Below are positions 1 through 11,599 of a stretch of 64,000 bases of DNA, piece after piece. This DNA is from Paraspadella gotoi. Taxonomy: Eukaryota; Chaetognatha. The position numbers and the translations under genes were made by a program. The stretch covers positions 2,055,252 through 2,119,251 of the forward strand of contig JBJCIZ010000744.1 of assembly GCA_051294375.1 (NCBI GenBank), given 5' to 3'. The notes below the pieces were generated by a model, which had not been told where the DNA came from, did no database searches, and worked only from the letters and a program-made list of their open reading frames with translations. How positions within the stretch are numbered: position 1 is the stretch's first letter; each line of letters starts with the position of its first letter.

Positions 1-170
1 CAATGGTCTCTTTATGCCAGCGACCGTGACGAATCACGATTGGTCGGTGAAAATTAATTTCGCGTCGCTGATTGGTGGAAAACTGTCCTCGCGACGACAA
101 AAAATGGCGGCTGTTAATTAATGGACTCGCCGTGGTTTCATCCGTGTGTCAGAGGAAGTCAAAGAAGCTA
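1..170. promoter_or_regulatory. Possible promoter-like or GATTGG-repeat segment
   Basis: This GC-richer stretch has two ATTGG (inverted CCAAT) pentamers at 39-43 and 71-75, 32 bases apart, and a sequence identical to the classical YY1/Pho core AAAATGGCGGC at 101-111. NF-Y and YY1 sites of this kind are common in TATA-less animal promoters. The spacing and flanks also resemble the GATTGG-core repeat at 34.77-34.86 kb, so it may be repeat-derived. No transcript evidence is visible and strand is unknown. Confidence 0.25.
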
Positions 171-644
171 TGATGAATTCGATTATCACTTCTGTCAATC
201 AATCCTTGGCCTTATTTTCCAAAAGTGCTTAATTTCAGCTTAATTTCAAAATTAAATTAGTTTTTAGGTTTAAAGTTTAAGGATTTGGTTAAAGATTAGG
301 AAAAAAATTGGGATATAACATTCAATATATACTACGTTTTAGGAATAAGCTGTCCAAATGCGGGGCTTTCGTAAAAATGTTAACAATGTGATTCAATTAC
401 ATTATACTTTTTAAAAACTTAAAAACTTATACAAACTAAAATTGGCTACAATGATCCATTTTTTGGCATCGAATACAAAGAATTGAAAAATTTTGCTATT
501 TATTTTTTTCTTTTTTTTTTTTTGTCTGTAGGAAGAAAAGTGGAAAGGAAATAAAAATGGAGAATCAAAATAAAATGAAAGAAAAAAAAGAAGAACTTTG
601 CACCGGAAGTGAAAAGAAAGAGAGAGAGAGAAACTGAAAGAGAG
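171..644. other. AT-rich intergenic or intronic DNA
   Basis: This is AT-rich sequence with A and T homopolymers and no exon-like reading frame, splice-site pair or repeat structure that I recognise. It becomes GA-rich just before the gap at 645. Confidence 0.5.
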
Positions 645-891
645 NNNNNNNNNNNNNNNNNNNNNNNNNNNNNNNNNNNNNNNNNNNNNNNNNNNNNNNN
701 NNNNNNNNNNNNNNNNNNNNNNNNNNNNNNNNNNNNNNNNNNNNNNNNNNNNNNNNNNNNNNNNNNNNNNNNNNNNNNNNNNNNNNNNNNNNNNNNNNNN
801 NNNNNNNNNNNNNNNNNNNNNNNNNNNNNNNNNNNNNNNNNNNNNNNNNNNNNNNNNNNNNNNNNNNNNNNNNNNNNNNNNNNNNNNNNNN

Positions 892-1120
892 AAAGAAAGA
901 AAAAAAGAAAATAAAGAAAAACAAAAAGGAAAAAGAGAGAAAGAAAGAGAGAAAGAAAGAAGGAAAGAAAGAAAAAAATAAAGAAAAACAAAAGAGAAAA
1001 AGAAAGAGAGAAATAAAGAGCGAAAGAAAGAAATAAAGAAAGAGAGATATAAAGAAAGAAAGAAAGAAAGAAATAAAGAGAGAAAGAAAGAGAGAGAGAA
1101 AGAAAGAGAGAGGGAGCCGG
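892..1120. repeat. GAAA/GA purine-rich microsatellite
   Basis: The sequence is almost pure A and G, an imperfect mix of GAAA, GAAAA and GA units, continuing out of the preceding gap. Open frames crossing it on either strand are low-complexity and not genes. Confidence 0.9.
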
Positions 1121-1460
1121 AATGGAGTCAATTTGGCGGGAACCGCTTTTCAATGGAGTTTCACGATATGAAGACTTGAAAAAGAAAAAAGGTAATTTTG
1201 GAGGAAAGAAGAAGAAGAGAAAAGGAAGAANNNNNNNNNNNNNNNNNNNNNNNNNNNNNNNNNNNNNNNNNNNNNNNNNNNNNNNNNNNNNNNNNNNNNN
1301 NNNNNNNNNNNNNNNNNNNNNNNNNNNNNNNNNNNNNNNNNNNNNNNNNNNNNNNNNNNNNNNNNNNNNNNNNNNNNNNNNNNNNNNNNNNNNNNNNNNN
1401 NNNNNNNNNNNNNNNNNNNNNNNNNNNNNNNNNNNNNNNNNNNNNNNNNNNNNNNNNNNN

Positions 1461-1720
1461 GAGAGAGAGAGAGAGAAGAGTGGATGAGGTTGCCATGATC
1501 CTGTCTAAGCCTTTTGCAAAACCGCAGCTGCGACTCGATCGAAGGAAACGAATATGAGAAAAGAATTGGGTGGAGGTGGAGGGGGAGGAAGAGGAGGAGG
1601 AAGAGGAAGAAGAAGAGGAGGAGGAAGAGGATGAGAACAGGAAGGAGGAAACTCGGAAAAAACGTGACGTCAGACGAAGAAAAAATTAAACGCGTCTTAG
1701 AGAGAAAAAAAGTATTTTTT
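1461..1720. repeat. Purine-rich GA/GGA tract with one CRE octamer
   Basis: A GA tract at 1461-1487 and a GGA/GAA-rich block at 1571-1640 flank a short mixed segment. A perfect CREB/ATF palindrome TGACGTCA lies at 1665-1672. No coding gene is supported; the 78-residue Arg/Lys-rich frame here comes from the purine repeat. Confidence 0.75.
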
Positions 1721-4314
1721 GATAAGAAAATATTTATAAACAGGGAATAGAAATAGTAATATTTTATGCTATCAAATTAAAAATAAAGTCAATTTCGTTG
1801 CGGCGGAAGAAAGCGATAAGATATTGAAAAGAATACGGAAGCGCATTCAGTTATAAAGATAAAGTAAAAGATTTAGAAAAGTGGCATGGGAAAAAAACAT
1901 TGGGGGGAAAAAACAATTATAATTAATTTAAAAACATTATTAACTTATTACCTGGATACCCTGTTACCCTCTCGATAAATACAATGTTCTTTTGTCTGTC
2001 GCGACACCTGGTGAGAAACATAAATCATTCAAGGAAAAACAAACAACAAGAGGCAGTTTGTGATTTTTAATAATTCTCATGGATTAGTAATTGAAATCTC
2101 TTATTTTAATATTTCTTTTTTTCTTTTTTCCTTTTTCTTTTTTTATCTTCGATGCTTTAACGTTTTTATTTCCGCTTCACTTTCGTTCCAGTNNNNNNNN
2201 NNNNNNNNNNNNNNNNNNNNNNNNNNNNNNNNNNNNNNNNNNNNNNNNNNNNNNNNNNNNNNNNNNNNNNNNNNNNNNNNNNNNNNNNNNNNNNNNNNNN
2301 NNNNNNNNNNNNNNNNNNNNNNNNNNNNNNNNNNNNNNNNNNNNNNNNNNNNNNNNNNNNNNNNNNNNNNNNNNNNNNNNNNNNNNNNNNNNNNNNNNNN
2401 NNNNNNNNNNNNNNNNNNNNNNNNNNNNNNNNNNNNNNNNNNNNNNNNNNNNCCGCCTCGCGCATTGTTTATCCTCGTTCAGGTCCGTGAAACTAACGAT
2501 TGCTTTCGCTTCGAAGAACAAAAAAGTAAAACGCAAAAAAAAAAAAATAGAATCAAAGGAAAAAAAAAAATCAAAAACAGCCTTTTTTTGTTTTTGTTTT
2601 TATTTTTTGTTTCGATTGACGTTCGTCGTTTTTTTAAATTACACTTTTTCTCCTGATAGTAGCAGTTGGACCTAAATTTTTACCTATTAATTGTAAATCG
2701 AAGTACGGCCATAAGAAATAAAAACGAAAAAAAAAAAATTATTTCTAAAGAAAAGAAACGAAATAAATGATATTTAATTCATATTCATAAATTTCTTTTA
2801 TATCGTTACCATTATATATTTCAGTTTGTAATGGGTACAGAAGGAAGGAGATGGGAAGTAAAGGGGAACAGATGGAAGGAGATGGGAAGTAAGGGATTGA
2901 GATGGGAGAATGGAAGATGAAGGAAAGAGTAGAAAAGAAAAGAGATGAATTGGGAAGGATTGAGGGAGGAAAGAGAGAGAAAGGGAGNNNNNNNNNNNNN
3001 NNNNNNNNNNNNNNNNNNNNNNNNNNNNNNNNNNNNNNNNNNNNNNNNNNNNNNNNNNNNNNNNNNNNNNNNNNNNNNNNNNNNNNNNNNNNNNNNNNNN
3101 NNNNNNNNNNNNNNNNNNNNNNNNNNNNNNNNNNNNNNNNNNNNNNNNNNNNNNNNNNNNNNNNNNNNNNNNNNNNNNNNNNNNNNNNNNNNNNNACATT
3201 TTATTGTCAATGTAGCGTCGTCCAGCGTAGGAGATTTTTCTCTCAATCTTATCTGATTTCGGGAAATGAGTTTTTTTTAATTTAAATTTGAAGTTGATGC
3301 AAATTTAAACAACTGTNNNNNNNNNNNNNNNNNNNNNNNNNNNNNNNNNNNNNNNNNNNNNNNNNNNNNNNNNNNNNNNNNNNNNNNNNNNNNNNNNNNN
3401 NNNNNNNNNNNNNNNNNNNNNNNNNNNNNNNNNNNNNNNNNNNNNNNNNNNNNNNNNNNNNNNNNNNNNNNNNNNNNNNNNNNNNNNNNNNNNNNNNNNN
3501 NNNNNNNNNNNNNNNNNNNNNNNNNNNNNNNNNNNNNNNNNNNNNNNNNNNNNNNNNNNNNNTTTTTTTTGGTCTCATTTCTTCTACTCTACTTTTCTTT
3601 TTTAATTTTTCCTTTTTCTTTCTTTTTCTTTTTTTTTTCTTCTTTTTCCTTCTTTTTTCCCGCCATCTTTTTTCTCTCCTTAGCGACGACACTTTAAGTG
3701 CAACCGGATTANNNNNNNNNNNNNNNNNNNNNNNNNNNNNNNNNNNNNNNNNNNNNNNNNNNNNNNNNNNNNNNNNNNNNNNNNNNNNNNNNNNNNNNNN
3801 NNNNNNNNNNNNNNNNNNNNNNNNNNNNNNNNNNNNNNNNNNNNNNNNNNNNNNNNNNNNNNNNNNNNNGACTAATATTCTATTTATTAATGTATTAATA
3901 ATTTTAGGCGACCTCAACAAAATCCCTAACTCAATCTTTTTACTTAAAAAACTGAATTTTACCCTAGAATGGGTCGCTTTTCGAAAATACATCCAATCGT
4001 TCAGTCAAACTGCAGTCGTTAAAACTTGAATAATAACCAACTGAATGATTATTCATTCATAAACTATTTTTTCACAACCTCCCCCCCCNNNNNNNNNNNN
4101 NNNNNNNNNNNNNNNNNNNNNNNNNNNNNNNNNNNNNNNNNNNNNNNNNNNNNNNNNNNNNNNNNNNNNNNNNNNNNNNNNNNNNNNNNNNNNNNNNNNN
4201 NNNNNNNNNNNNNNNNNNNNNNNNNNNNNNNNNNNNNNNNNNNNNNNNNNNNNNNNNNNNNNNNNNNNNNNNNNNNNNNNNNNNNNNNNNNNNNNNNNNN
4301 NNNNNNNNNNNNNN

Positions 4315-5841
4315 CCTCCTCCTCCTCCTCCTCCTTCTCTTCCTTCATTTCTTCTTTTCTTTTTCCTCCATCCGAACCGGACGATACAGGAAGTGGCGAA
4401 AAAGGAAAGAGAGGTCAACCCAAGAACGGAGTAAGAGAAAAATGAGGAGGGAGAGGAGGAAGAGGAGGAGGAGAATAAGAAAATAAACCAAAGTGTATCT
4501 CGTGTATCTACTCTACACTTTTATTATTAAAATAAAACAGCGTGAAAAACTCGCGTGAAATCATTACGACAAATGTAAAACTATACTCTAATTCCTTGAA
4601 GTTATATTGTTTTATATAACTTTGGACACAATGGACAGGGTATGATAATAACGGTGATGTGGCGTAATGTTTTTATAAACTGTTTCAGTTGTAATAATGA
4701 TGAATGAATAATGAATAATGAACCAATGTAAAATTATCCATTTATTCAATATCATTCGAGTAAAACAAGTAACATATTTTTCATGAAGGAATTAATGAAT
4801 TAAGGAAACCAGTTAGTGAAACATTTAAACCTACTCTTTTTCAACCCTCCCCAAATATTAACGCAGTCCGTACTTACCATACCGTGTCGCTGCCTTGGAA
4901 AGAATTTTCTCTGAGAGGGCGGGAGGGGGGGAGAGGGGGGCGTCAAAGCCAAGGTGACACGATGGCACCGCGGCGTCTGAGCGAATCGGCCTCCGAAGAA
5001 GAGAAAGGGAGGGAAAAGAAATAGAGAAAGAAACATGGCATGGCAAGTTCGAGGTGTTGCTCCGGGTTATCTTTTTAAATAAATGTAAAAAATGTATATA
5101 ATAAATATTACTTAATATAACTAAAAATAAAAATTACTTTTTTTTAACATGAAAAAGCTTTACAGTATATTAACTATCTGTTTAGTATCAAATAAAATGG
5201 TTCCATTTTTCATCAGCTATGAATATTTCAATCTGAAGTAGGTTGGAAGAAGAATGACCAACTAACAAGACCGGTAATTCAAATGTGTTGCGCTGCAGTA
5301 ACTGCCTTATCACGTCTATTAGCCCATGAATTTATGACACGTACTGCATCGGAATTTAGTCTTTTGTTTTTTATAGTTTTAGTAAGTGCGGCGCTAGTGT
5401 CACTTAAATTTGAGGATTTTTCTTTTTTGAGCAACCAACTATATGCGAGTTATAAGAATTTTTAACGTAATTGGGACAGACCGATGGACAGTCATACCGA
5501 CCGACCGACAGACCGACCGAAAAGTGACTTATAGAGTTGCTCCGCCAAAAATTCGTGGCACCAGCTAAAAAGAAGGGAAAATAAAGACATTAAGATGATG
5601 AGTTATGTACATATGAAAAAAAAGTTACTGGTAAACAGAAGAAAGAAAAAGAGAAGAAAAAAGAAAGGTTGGACAATAAAAAAGGGAAAAGAAAAATGTC
5701 AGTGAAGTCGCCCATATATTTATTGCTTTACAACTTTTTTTAAACAACCCTTATCTTTTTATCTCCCCCTTTTTTTTTAAACGCCTTCTCCGCGAATCTT
5801 CGTAAAAAAGGTAAGTGTTTTTACGAGTCTTACTCGACTGG

Positions 5842-5845
<4 letters not shown>
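4315..5845. other. AT-rich DNA, no gene seen
   Basis: The segment is AT-rich with short open frames on both strands that show no domain or splice context. It contains a CTC/CCT tract at 4315-4370, a G-rich patch near 4920-4945 and a (CGAC)n-like tetramer block at about 5483-5520. Similar GACC/GGAC tetramer blocks recur near 19.34, 26.09 and 52.18 kb. Confidence 0.5.

Positions 5846-5938
<93 letters not shown>
5846..5938. repeat. (GA)n microsatellite
   Basis: This is an essentially perfect GA dinucleotide array of about 46 repeats with clean unique flanks, a polypurine mirror repeat able to form triplex DNA in principle. Confidence 0.98.
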
Positions 5939-5940
<2 letters not shown>

Positions 5941-6230
5941 GGCCTCTACTAACCTTTATACAATGGGAGTCTCTCAGAATTTTTGTAAGTATATAATTTT
6001 TTCTTTGAAATCTTATGGTTATTTACCTTTATTATTTACTTAGTTATCTTTCCGATGTCTACCAAGAATTTTTATAAACTCTTTCCGAAACATCTCCGTA
6101 TTTTGCTCCTTCCTCTTCCTCTTCCTCCTCCTCTTCCTCCTCCACCTCCTCCTCCCCGACGCCTTTTGTTTTTGATAAAAGTCGAAGTTGGCATCGAAGT
6201 CGCCATCTATATTGAGTCGATTCAAAAACA

Positions 6231-6337
6231 AAACTATTTATTTATTTATTTAGTTATTTATTTATTTAGTTTTTTTATTTTTTTATTTTTTATTTATTTA
6301 TTTAGTTATTTATTTATTTATTTATTTTTTTACTTTT

Positions 6338-6388
<51 letters not shown>

Positions 6389-6440
6389 GTTATTTATTTA
6401 TTTATTCATTTATTCATTTATTCATTTATTTATTTATTTT
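6231..6440. repeat. (TTTA)n microsatellite
   Basis: A tetranucleotide TTTA array of roughly 50 units with a few TTTAG, TTTC and TTTTT interruptions. The frame running through it (Tyr-Leu-Phe-Ile repeats) is a product of the repeat. Confidence 0.95.
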
Positions 6441-6466
6441 GAGGCGTCTTCTTAGTCATTTAATTT

Positions 6467-6592
6467 TCAATACATTACATTTTTTTAGATTTATTACATT
6501 TTTTAAACTTTTTTATCCATTTGTTTTATCTGGATTATCTCTTCGTCTCAATTCTTCCGGCGACTTTCCATTTTTCAATGACACACCGAGTA

Positions 6593-6647
<55 letters not shown>

Positions 6648-6765
6648 ATCTGCATCTCCCAACCCCCTTCCCGTCATCCCCAGTGAGGGTTCAGCATCGG
6701 GCCACATAAACTCATCAACTCGATTGTGGTCGTAGATGTCAACAAAGTTGATGAACATCACTCCT
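6467..6765. repeat. Left arm of inverted repeat 1
   Basis: The part at 6467-6598 is the reverse complement of about 8742-8880, including the block around GACACACCGAGT. After a (CT)n tract at 6597-6644, the part at 6645-6765 is the reverse complement of a roughly 110-base module that recurs on the + strand near 7130, 7375, 7570, 9030 and 9345. The arms differ by small indels. Confidence 0.85.
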
Positions 6766-6839
6766 TTTGGGGGGGGGGGGCGGGATTTGCATTCTTTTAT
6801 AATGAATCTTTCTTTTGGTGGCGAGAATCTGGAGAATGG

Positions 6840-7130
6840 TGAGAGAGAGAGGGGAGAAGAGAGTAGGGAGAGAGGGAGAGAGTGAGAGAGAGAGAAGAGA
6901 AAAGAGAGTTAAATATTAAGTCACGAGGGAGACCCATTTTTTTTGCTTATTGTAGGAATACATCTAAGAGACTGATTGAACAAAAAGATAAGAACGAGAG
7001 AGAGAGAGAGAGTTCGAGCGAAAAATGAATTACAGATTAAGCGAAGAGTGCCCTGCTCAAATAGAGAGAAGAGAGAGAGAGAGAGAGGAGAGAACGAGAG
7101 AGAGAGTACGAGAGAGAGAGAGGAGAGGAG
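6840..7130. repeat. Interrupted GA-rich spacer of inverted repeat 1
   Basis: Between the arms lie repeated short (GA)n blocks mixed with about 130 bases of AT-rich unique sequence and a G homopolymer at about 6770-6780. No gene is visible. Confidence 0.75.
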
Positions 7131-7700
7131 GTGGAGTGATGTTCATTACAACCTTTGTTTGACATCTACACACATCGAATGAGTTGATATGAAGTTTATG
7201 TGGCCCGATGAACTGGAACCCTCACTGGGTTGACAGGGAGGGGGTTGAGATAATGACAGAGAGAAGCAGGAAAAACTAGAGCGTAAGATGATAAGAGAAG
7301 AGGAGAGAAAGAAAGAGAGAGAAGTGAGATCAGGAAATACTGAGAATTGAGAGAGAGAGAGATGAGATGCGAGTAATGATGTCATCAACTTTCTTTACTC
7401 TACGACCCACATGATCGTATTGATGAGTTTTGTGGCCGATCTGAACCCTCACTGGCAGATTACTGCGAGTGGGTTGGGAGATGCGATAAAAGAGAGAGAG
7501 AGAGAGAGGAAGAGAGAGAAGAGACAGATGAGGGAGAGAGAGAGAGAGACGATGAGAGAGAGAAGGAGGAGCGAGAAGTGATGTATCATCAACTTTGTGA
7601 CATCTACCGACCAACAATCGATGTTGATGGAAGTTATGTGGCCCGATGGCTGAACCCTGCACTGGGGATGACTGGAGTGGGGTTGGGAGATGCAGATTGA
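7130..7700. repeat. Three + strand copies of a 110-base module with GA arrays
   Basis: Module copies begin near 7130, 7375 and 7570. Each has a 'gacatct' segment, a 'gtggcccgat' segment and an 'accctcactgg' segment, each followed by (GA)n. They match the left-arm module at 6645-6765 in opposite orientation and differ from each other by scattered one-base indels. Confidence 0.8.
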
Positions 7701-7702
7701 AC

Positions 7703-7738
<36 letters not shown>

Positions 7739-7739
7739 C

Positions 7740-8127
7740 GAGAGAGAAAACCCTCACTGGGGATGACGGGGAGGGGGGCTTTGGAAATGCAGATGAAAAG
7801 AGAGAGAGAGAGACGAGAGAGAGAGAGGAAAGAGACGAGAGAGGAGGGAGAGAGAGAGAAGAAGAGAGAGAGAAGAACCCTCACTGGGGATGACGGAGAG
7901 GGGGGTTGGGAGATGCAGAATGAAAGTAGAGAGAGAGAGAGAGAGAAGTAGAGAACCCTTCACTGGGGATGACGGGAAAGGGGGGTTGGGAGAATGCAGG
8001 ATGAAGAGAGAGAGAGAGAGATGAGAGTAGAGAGAGGGAGTAGAGAGAGAGAGAGAGAGAAGAGAGGAGAGAGAGAGAGAGAACCCTCGCAGCTGGGGAT
8101 GACGGGAGGGGGGTGGGAGATGCAGAT

Positions 8128-8163
<36 letters not shown>

Positions 8164-8735
8164 AGAGTTTGAGAGAGAGAGAGAATCGAGAGAGAGACGA
8201 GAGAGAGTAAGAGAGAAACCCTCAACATGGGAATGAACGGAGGGGGGTTGGGACGATGCAGATGAAAGAGAGAGAGAGCAGAAGAGAGAGAGAAGAAGAG
8301 AGAGAGAAGAACCCTCACTGGGAATGACGGGAGGGGGGTTTGGGAGATGCAGATGATAAAGAGATGAGAGAGAAGAGAGAGAAGGAGAGAGAGAGAGAGA
8401 GCTAGAGAGAGAAACCCTTCACTGGGGGATTTACGGGGAGGGGGGTTCGGGAGTATGCAGATGAAAGAGAGAGAGAGAGAAAGAGAGAAGAGAGAGAGAG
8501 AGAGAACCCTCACTGGGGATGACGGGAGGGGGGTTGCGGAGATGCAGATGAAAGAAGAGAAGAGAGAGAGAGAGAGAGATAAGAGAGAGAGAGAGAGAGA
8601 GAGAACCCTCACTGGGGGATTGACCGGGAGGGGGGTTGGGTAGATGCAGATGAAAGAGAGAGAGAGAAGAGGAGAGAGAGAGAGAGAGAGAGAAGAGAAG
8701 AGAGAGGGAGAGAGAGAGTAGAGAGAGAAGACGAG
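7740..8735. repeat. Minisatellite of about 80-100 bases with internal (GA)n
   Basis: There are about nine tandem units, each with 'accctcactgggga', 'gacggga' plus a G run, 'ttgggagatgcag' and then (GA)n of variable length. Unit starts are near 7749, 7873, 7955, 8083, 8216, 8310, 8411, 8505 and 8604. Long Glu/Arg or Ser/Leu frames on both strands are repeat artefacts. Confidence 0.93.
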
Positions 8736-8741
8736 AGAGAG

Positions 8742-8951
8742 AGAATTAACTCGGTGTGTCATTGAAAAATGGAAAAGTCGCCAGGAAAGAATTGAGACCC
8801 AACAGATAATGCCAGATAAAACAAGATGGAATAAAAAAAGATAAAATAATGTAATAAATTAAAAAAATGTAATGTATTTTAGAAAATAAAATAAATTAAT
8901 GAAATAAATGAATAAATAACATAAATAAATGATAATAATGTATAAATAAAT
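8742..8951. repeat. Right arm of inverted repeat 1
   Basis: The part at 8742-8880 is the reverse complement of 6467-6598, followed by AAAT/TAAA-rich sequence that mirrors the TTTA-rich side of the left arm. A 25-base gap (8952-8976) follows. Confidence 0.85.
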
Positions 8952-9029
8952 NNNNNNNNNNNNNNNNNNNNNNNNNGAGGAGGAGAGAGGGGGAGAGAAG
9001 AGGAGAGGAGGAGAGGAGAAGAGAGAAAG

Positions 9030-9450
9030 GAGTGATGTCAATGCAACTTGTTTGACATCTCGACACAATCGATCGGTTGAATGAAGTTTATGTGGCCCGA
9101 TGACTGAACCCTCACTGCGGGATACGGAGGGGGTTGGGAGATGCAGATGAAAGACGAGAGAGAGAAGGCAGGAAAAAAATACTATCGTCCTGGAGCGGTT
9201 AACATTATAGGACTTTGATTAAGAGAAGAAGAGAGAGAAAAGAAAAGAGAAGAGAAGAATGACATATAGATTCAGGACAATACTGAGAATTGCCTGAGAC
9301 GAGGAGATGGATGATTAGAGATCGCGAAGTATAATGATCGTCATCAACTTTCTAAATCTCTACACCCACATTGGATCGTTTTGATGAGTTTTGTGGCCGA
9401 TGACTGAACCTCACTGGCAATTACCGCGAGTGGGTCTGGGAATGCGATAA
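9030..9450. repeat. Two more module copies with GA-rich sequence
   Basis: Copies of the 110-base module lie near 9030-9150 and 9345-9450, with 'gtttatgtggcccgatgac' at about 9087. They are separated by GA-rich and unique DNA. No gene is visible. Confidence 0.8.
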
Positions 9451-9589
9451 AAAGCAGAGAGAGAGAGAGAGGAGACGAGAGAGAAGGAGACAAGACTGAG
9501 GGAGGAAGAGCAGGAGAGAGATCCGATGAGAGACCGAGAAGCTGAGGAGAACGAAAAAAAAAGACAATAGCCCTCCTTGTTTATTCTCG

Positions 9590-9680
9590 ATGCTCTTTTG
9601 TTCATGCATTTGACGTCACGCCTCGTTTTGAGGCCGAAAACTTCCGCCCGCGGTCGCGCCCTCTAAAGTCGAAGTGAAAA
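9590..9680. promoter_or_regulatory. CRE palindrome with ETS-like site in a GC-rich patch
   Basis: TGACGTCA at 9611-9618 is a perfect CREB/ATF site. It is followed by CTTCCGCCCGCGG, which contains an ETS-like CTTCCG core, in a short GC-rich stretch within AT- and GA-rich DNA. Promoter activity is an inference from motif content only. Confidence 0.2.
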
Positions 9681-9847
9681 AATATTTCGCCTTTTTTTTT
9701 TGGTTTTCGAACGAAAATAACAAAATTAAAAAAAAGGAATTTCGGTTCTGGTTAATTTTGGCAGCCGGTTTTGAAAGTTCGTGCAGCCGTCGTTGCTATG
9801 GTTACAGATTTCGCTGTTTTTTTAGTACTACTTAGAATGACTATGTA

Positions 9848-9916
9848 GAGAAGAAGAGCAGAGAGAGAGGCAGATGCGAGAGAGGAGAGAGAGATGAGAT
9901 GAGAGACAGGATGAGA

Positions 9917-9955
<39 letters not shown>
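9848..9955. repeat. (GA)n microsatellite, interrupted
   Basis: GA-dinucleotide DNA with a few single-base interruptions, ending in a purer run at about 9917-9952. Confidence 0.9.
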
Positions 9956-10100
9956 GACAGAGTAACTCCCCACATCTTTTCATGGCAGAAATCCAAGAAA
10001 GAATCAAAATCTCGCGAAGATTTAAGATTTTTTTTTTCCTTTTTTTTTCTTTCACAGAAGAAAAAAAATTGTGACGAGGATCAAACAATAAAAAAAATGT

Positions 10101-10285
10101 GGTCGAGTGGTCGAGTGGTCGAGTGGGCGCCCGGTCGAGTTGTCAAGCGGTCGAATAAGGGAGTAGTAGAGTGATTGATTGATCGATCGAGCGGAGGAAA
10201 GGTCGAGACTTTAAATGATTGAGTTGTCGACTTCTCGATCGGTCGAGTAGTCAAGTCGTCGAGTAGTCGAGTGATCGAGTGGTCA
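10101..10285. repeat. Decamer minisatellite (GGTCGAGTxx)n
   Basis: There are roughly 18 imperfect copies of a 10-base unit with core 'ggtcgagt', more degenerate in the middle. No coding function is suggested. Confidence 0.9.
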
Positions 10286-10376
10286 AATTATATCGCTCCT
10301 CCTCGATCCCTAAGATTCACAAGTGACGAAGGAGCACGATTTGTGGACAAAGTTGTGGCTTTTGTGGTTATTGTAG

Positions 10377-10945
10377 GGCGTGGCCGAGTGGGCCATTGGT
10401 TTGTGGGGGGCTGTTGTGTGTGCATCAGCTGGGCGGCGTGGCCGTAGTGGCACTGGTTGTTGGGGGCTTTGTGGTCATCATATGGGGGCGTGGCCCGAGT
10501 GGACCCTGGTTGTGGGGGGGCCTTTGTGGTCATAGGTGAGAGGCGTGGCCGAGTGGCCACTGGTTGTGGGGGGCTTTGTGGTCATAGTGGGGCGTGGCCG
10601 AGTGGCCAACTGGTTGTGGGGGCGTTAATAGTGGTCGCAAAGGTGGGTGCGGTGGCCGATGTGGCCACTGGTTGTGGGGGGGGCTTTGTGGGTCATAGTG
10701 GGAGCTGGGCGCTGGGAGTGGCCACTGGTTGTGGAGGGGCTTTGGTGGTCATAGTGGGTGCGGTGGCCGAGTGGGACACTGGTTGTGGGGGGGGGGCTTT
10801 GTGGTCATACGTGCGGGCGTGGCCGAGTGGCCACTGGCTTTGTTGATGGGGGGCTTATGTGGTCCATAGTGGGGGCGTGGGCCGGAGATGGCCAACTGGT
10901 TTGTGGGGGGCTTTGTGGTGCATAGTAGGGGGCGTGGCCGGAGTG
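10377..10945. repeat. GC-rich minisatellite of about 55 bases, about 11 copies
   Basis: Each unit reads 'ggcgtggccgagtgg', 'ccactggttgtgg', a G run, then 'ctttgtggtcatag'. Units start near 10377, 10434, 10487, 10541, 10590 and onward to about 10928. Units differ by many one-base indels. The Gly/Val-rich 129-residue frame at 10457-10846 is translated repeat, not a gene. Confidence 0.95.
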
Positions 10946-11059
10946 GCCCCGATGCCTCATGATTCTAATCTTTTTTAAATCGCGTCGGATATAGTTTCGT
11001 TTCCGTTTCTTTCTAGATCGCTCGAGTTCCTAGCCATGATATGTTGACCGAAGGGAGTG

Positions 11060-11470
11060 AGGTGGCGGAGATGGGGGGGGGGGGGAGGGAAAGCGGGGGA
11101 TAATGGGGAGAATGGTGGGGATGATAGAGACCAGAAGGGGGGGGAGCAGAGCGCGAAGAAGTAATAATGGAAGAAAGAGGAGAGCGTCACGCCGGAGGTG
11201 AAAACTGACGCGTTTTGATTGTACGCGGAAGGGAATAGGAAACGGAGAGAAAAGGCAAAGGGAGGAGAAAGGAAGAAAGGAAAAGGAAGGATAAGGAAAA
11301 GTAAGGAAAGAAGGAAAGGAAAGGAAAGGAAGAAGAAACGAGAGAACTAGAAAAAAATGGATATTAAAATAGTAGGAATGAAAAACGAAGAAGAAAAAGA
11401 AACAGAAAAAGTTAAAAGAAAAAGAAAGAAGAAAAGAAGAGCAAAGGAACATAGTCCGCCTAAACGAAAG

Positions 11471-11536
<66 letters not shown>

Positions 11537-11560
11537 GAGAGGAGGGGGGGGCGGGGGGGT
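11060..11560. repeat. Purine-rich GGA/GAA and (GA)n region
   Basis: A G homopolymer near 11075 is followed by GGAAAGGAA-type low-complexity DNA at 11220-11340 and a (GA)n array at 11475-11535. Strong strand asymmetry produces long Ser/Leu or Arg/Glu frames that are not genes. Confidence 0.85.
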
Positions 11561-11599
11561 AAAAAGCGAGCCGTAAACGGGATTTCCGACTTCGGAAGA

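Larger units (their letters stand above)
645..4314. other. Cluster of seven assembly gaps
   Basis: Runs of N occupy 645-891, 1231-1460, 2193-2452, 2988-3195, 3317-3562, 3712-3869 and 4089-4314. Several are bounded by purine-rich, pyrimidine-rich or homopolymer sequence. The islands between gaps are AT-rich or low-complexity and contain no recognisable gene. An exon could be hidden in any of these gaps. Confidence 0.95.

Noticed and set aside
7740-8735. CRISPR-like array of regular repeats and spacers
   Set aside because: The spacers are (GA)n runs, not unique sequence, and the genome is animal.
7881-8762. 293-residue Ser/Leu-rich open frame on the minus strand
   Set aside because: A translation of (CT)n and minisatellite sequence, which lacks stops in every frame.
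10377-10945. tRNA-Ser/Leu-like GTGGCCGAGTGG motif repeated about 11 times
   Set aside because: It resembles a tRNA D-arm/A box, but there is no B box, anticodon arm or acceptor stem; it is a minisatellite unit.
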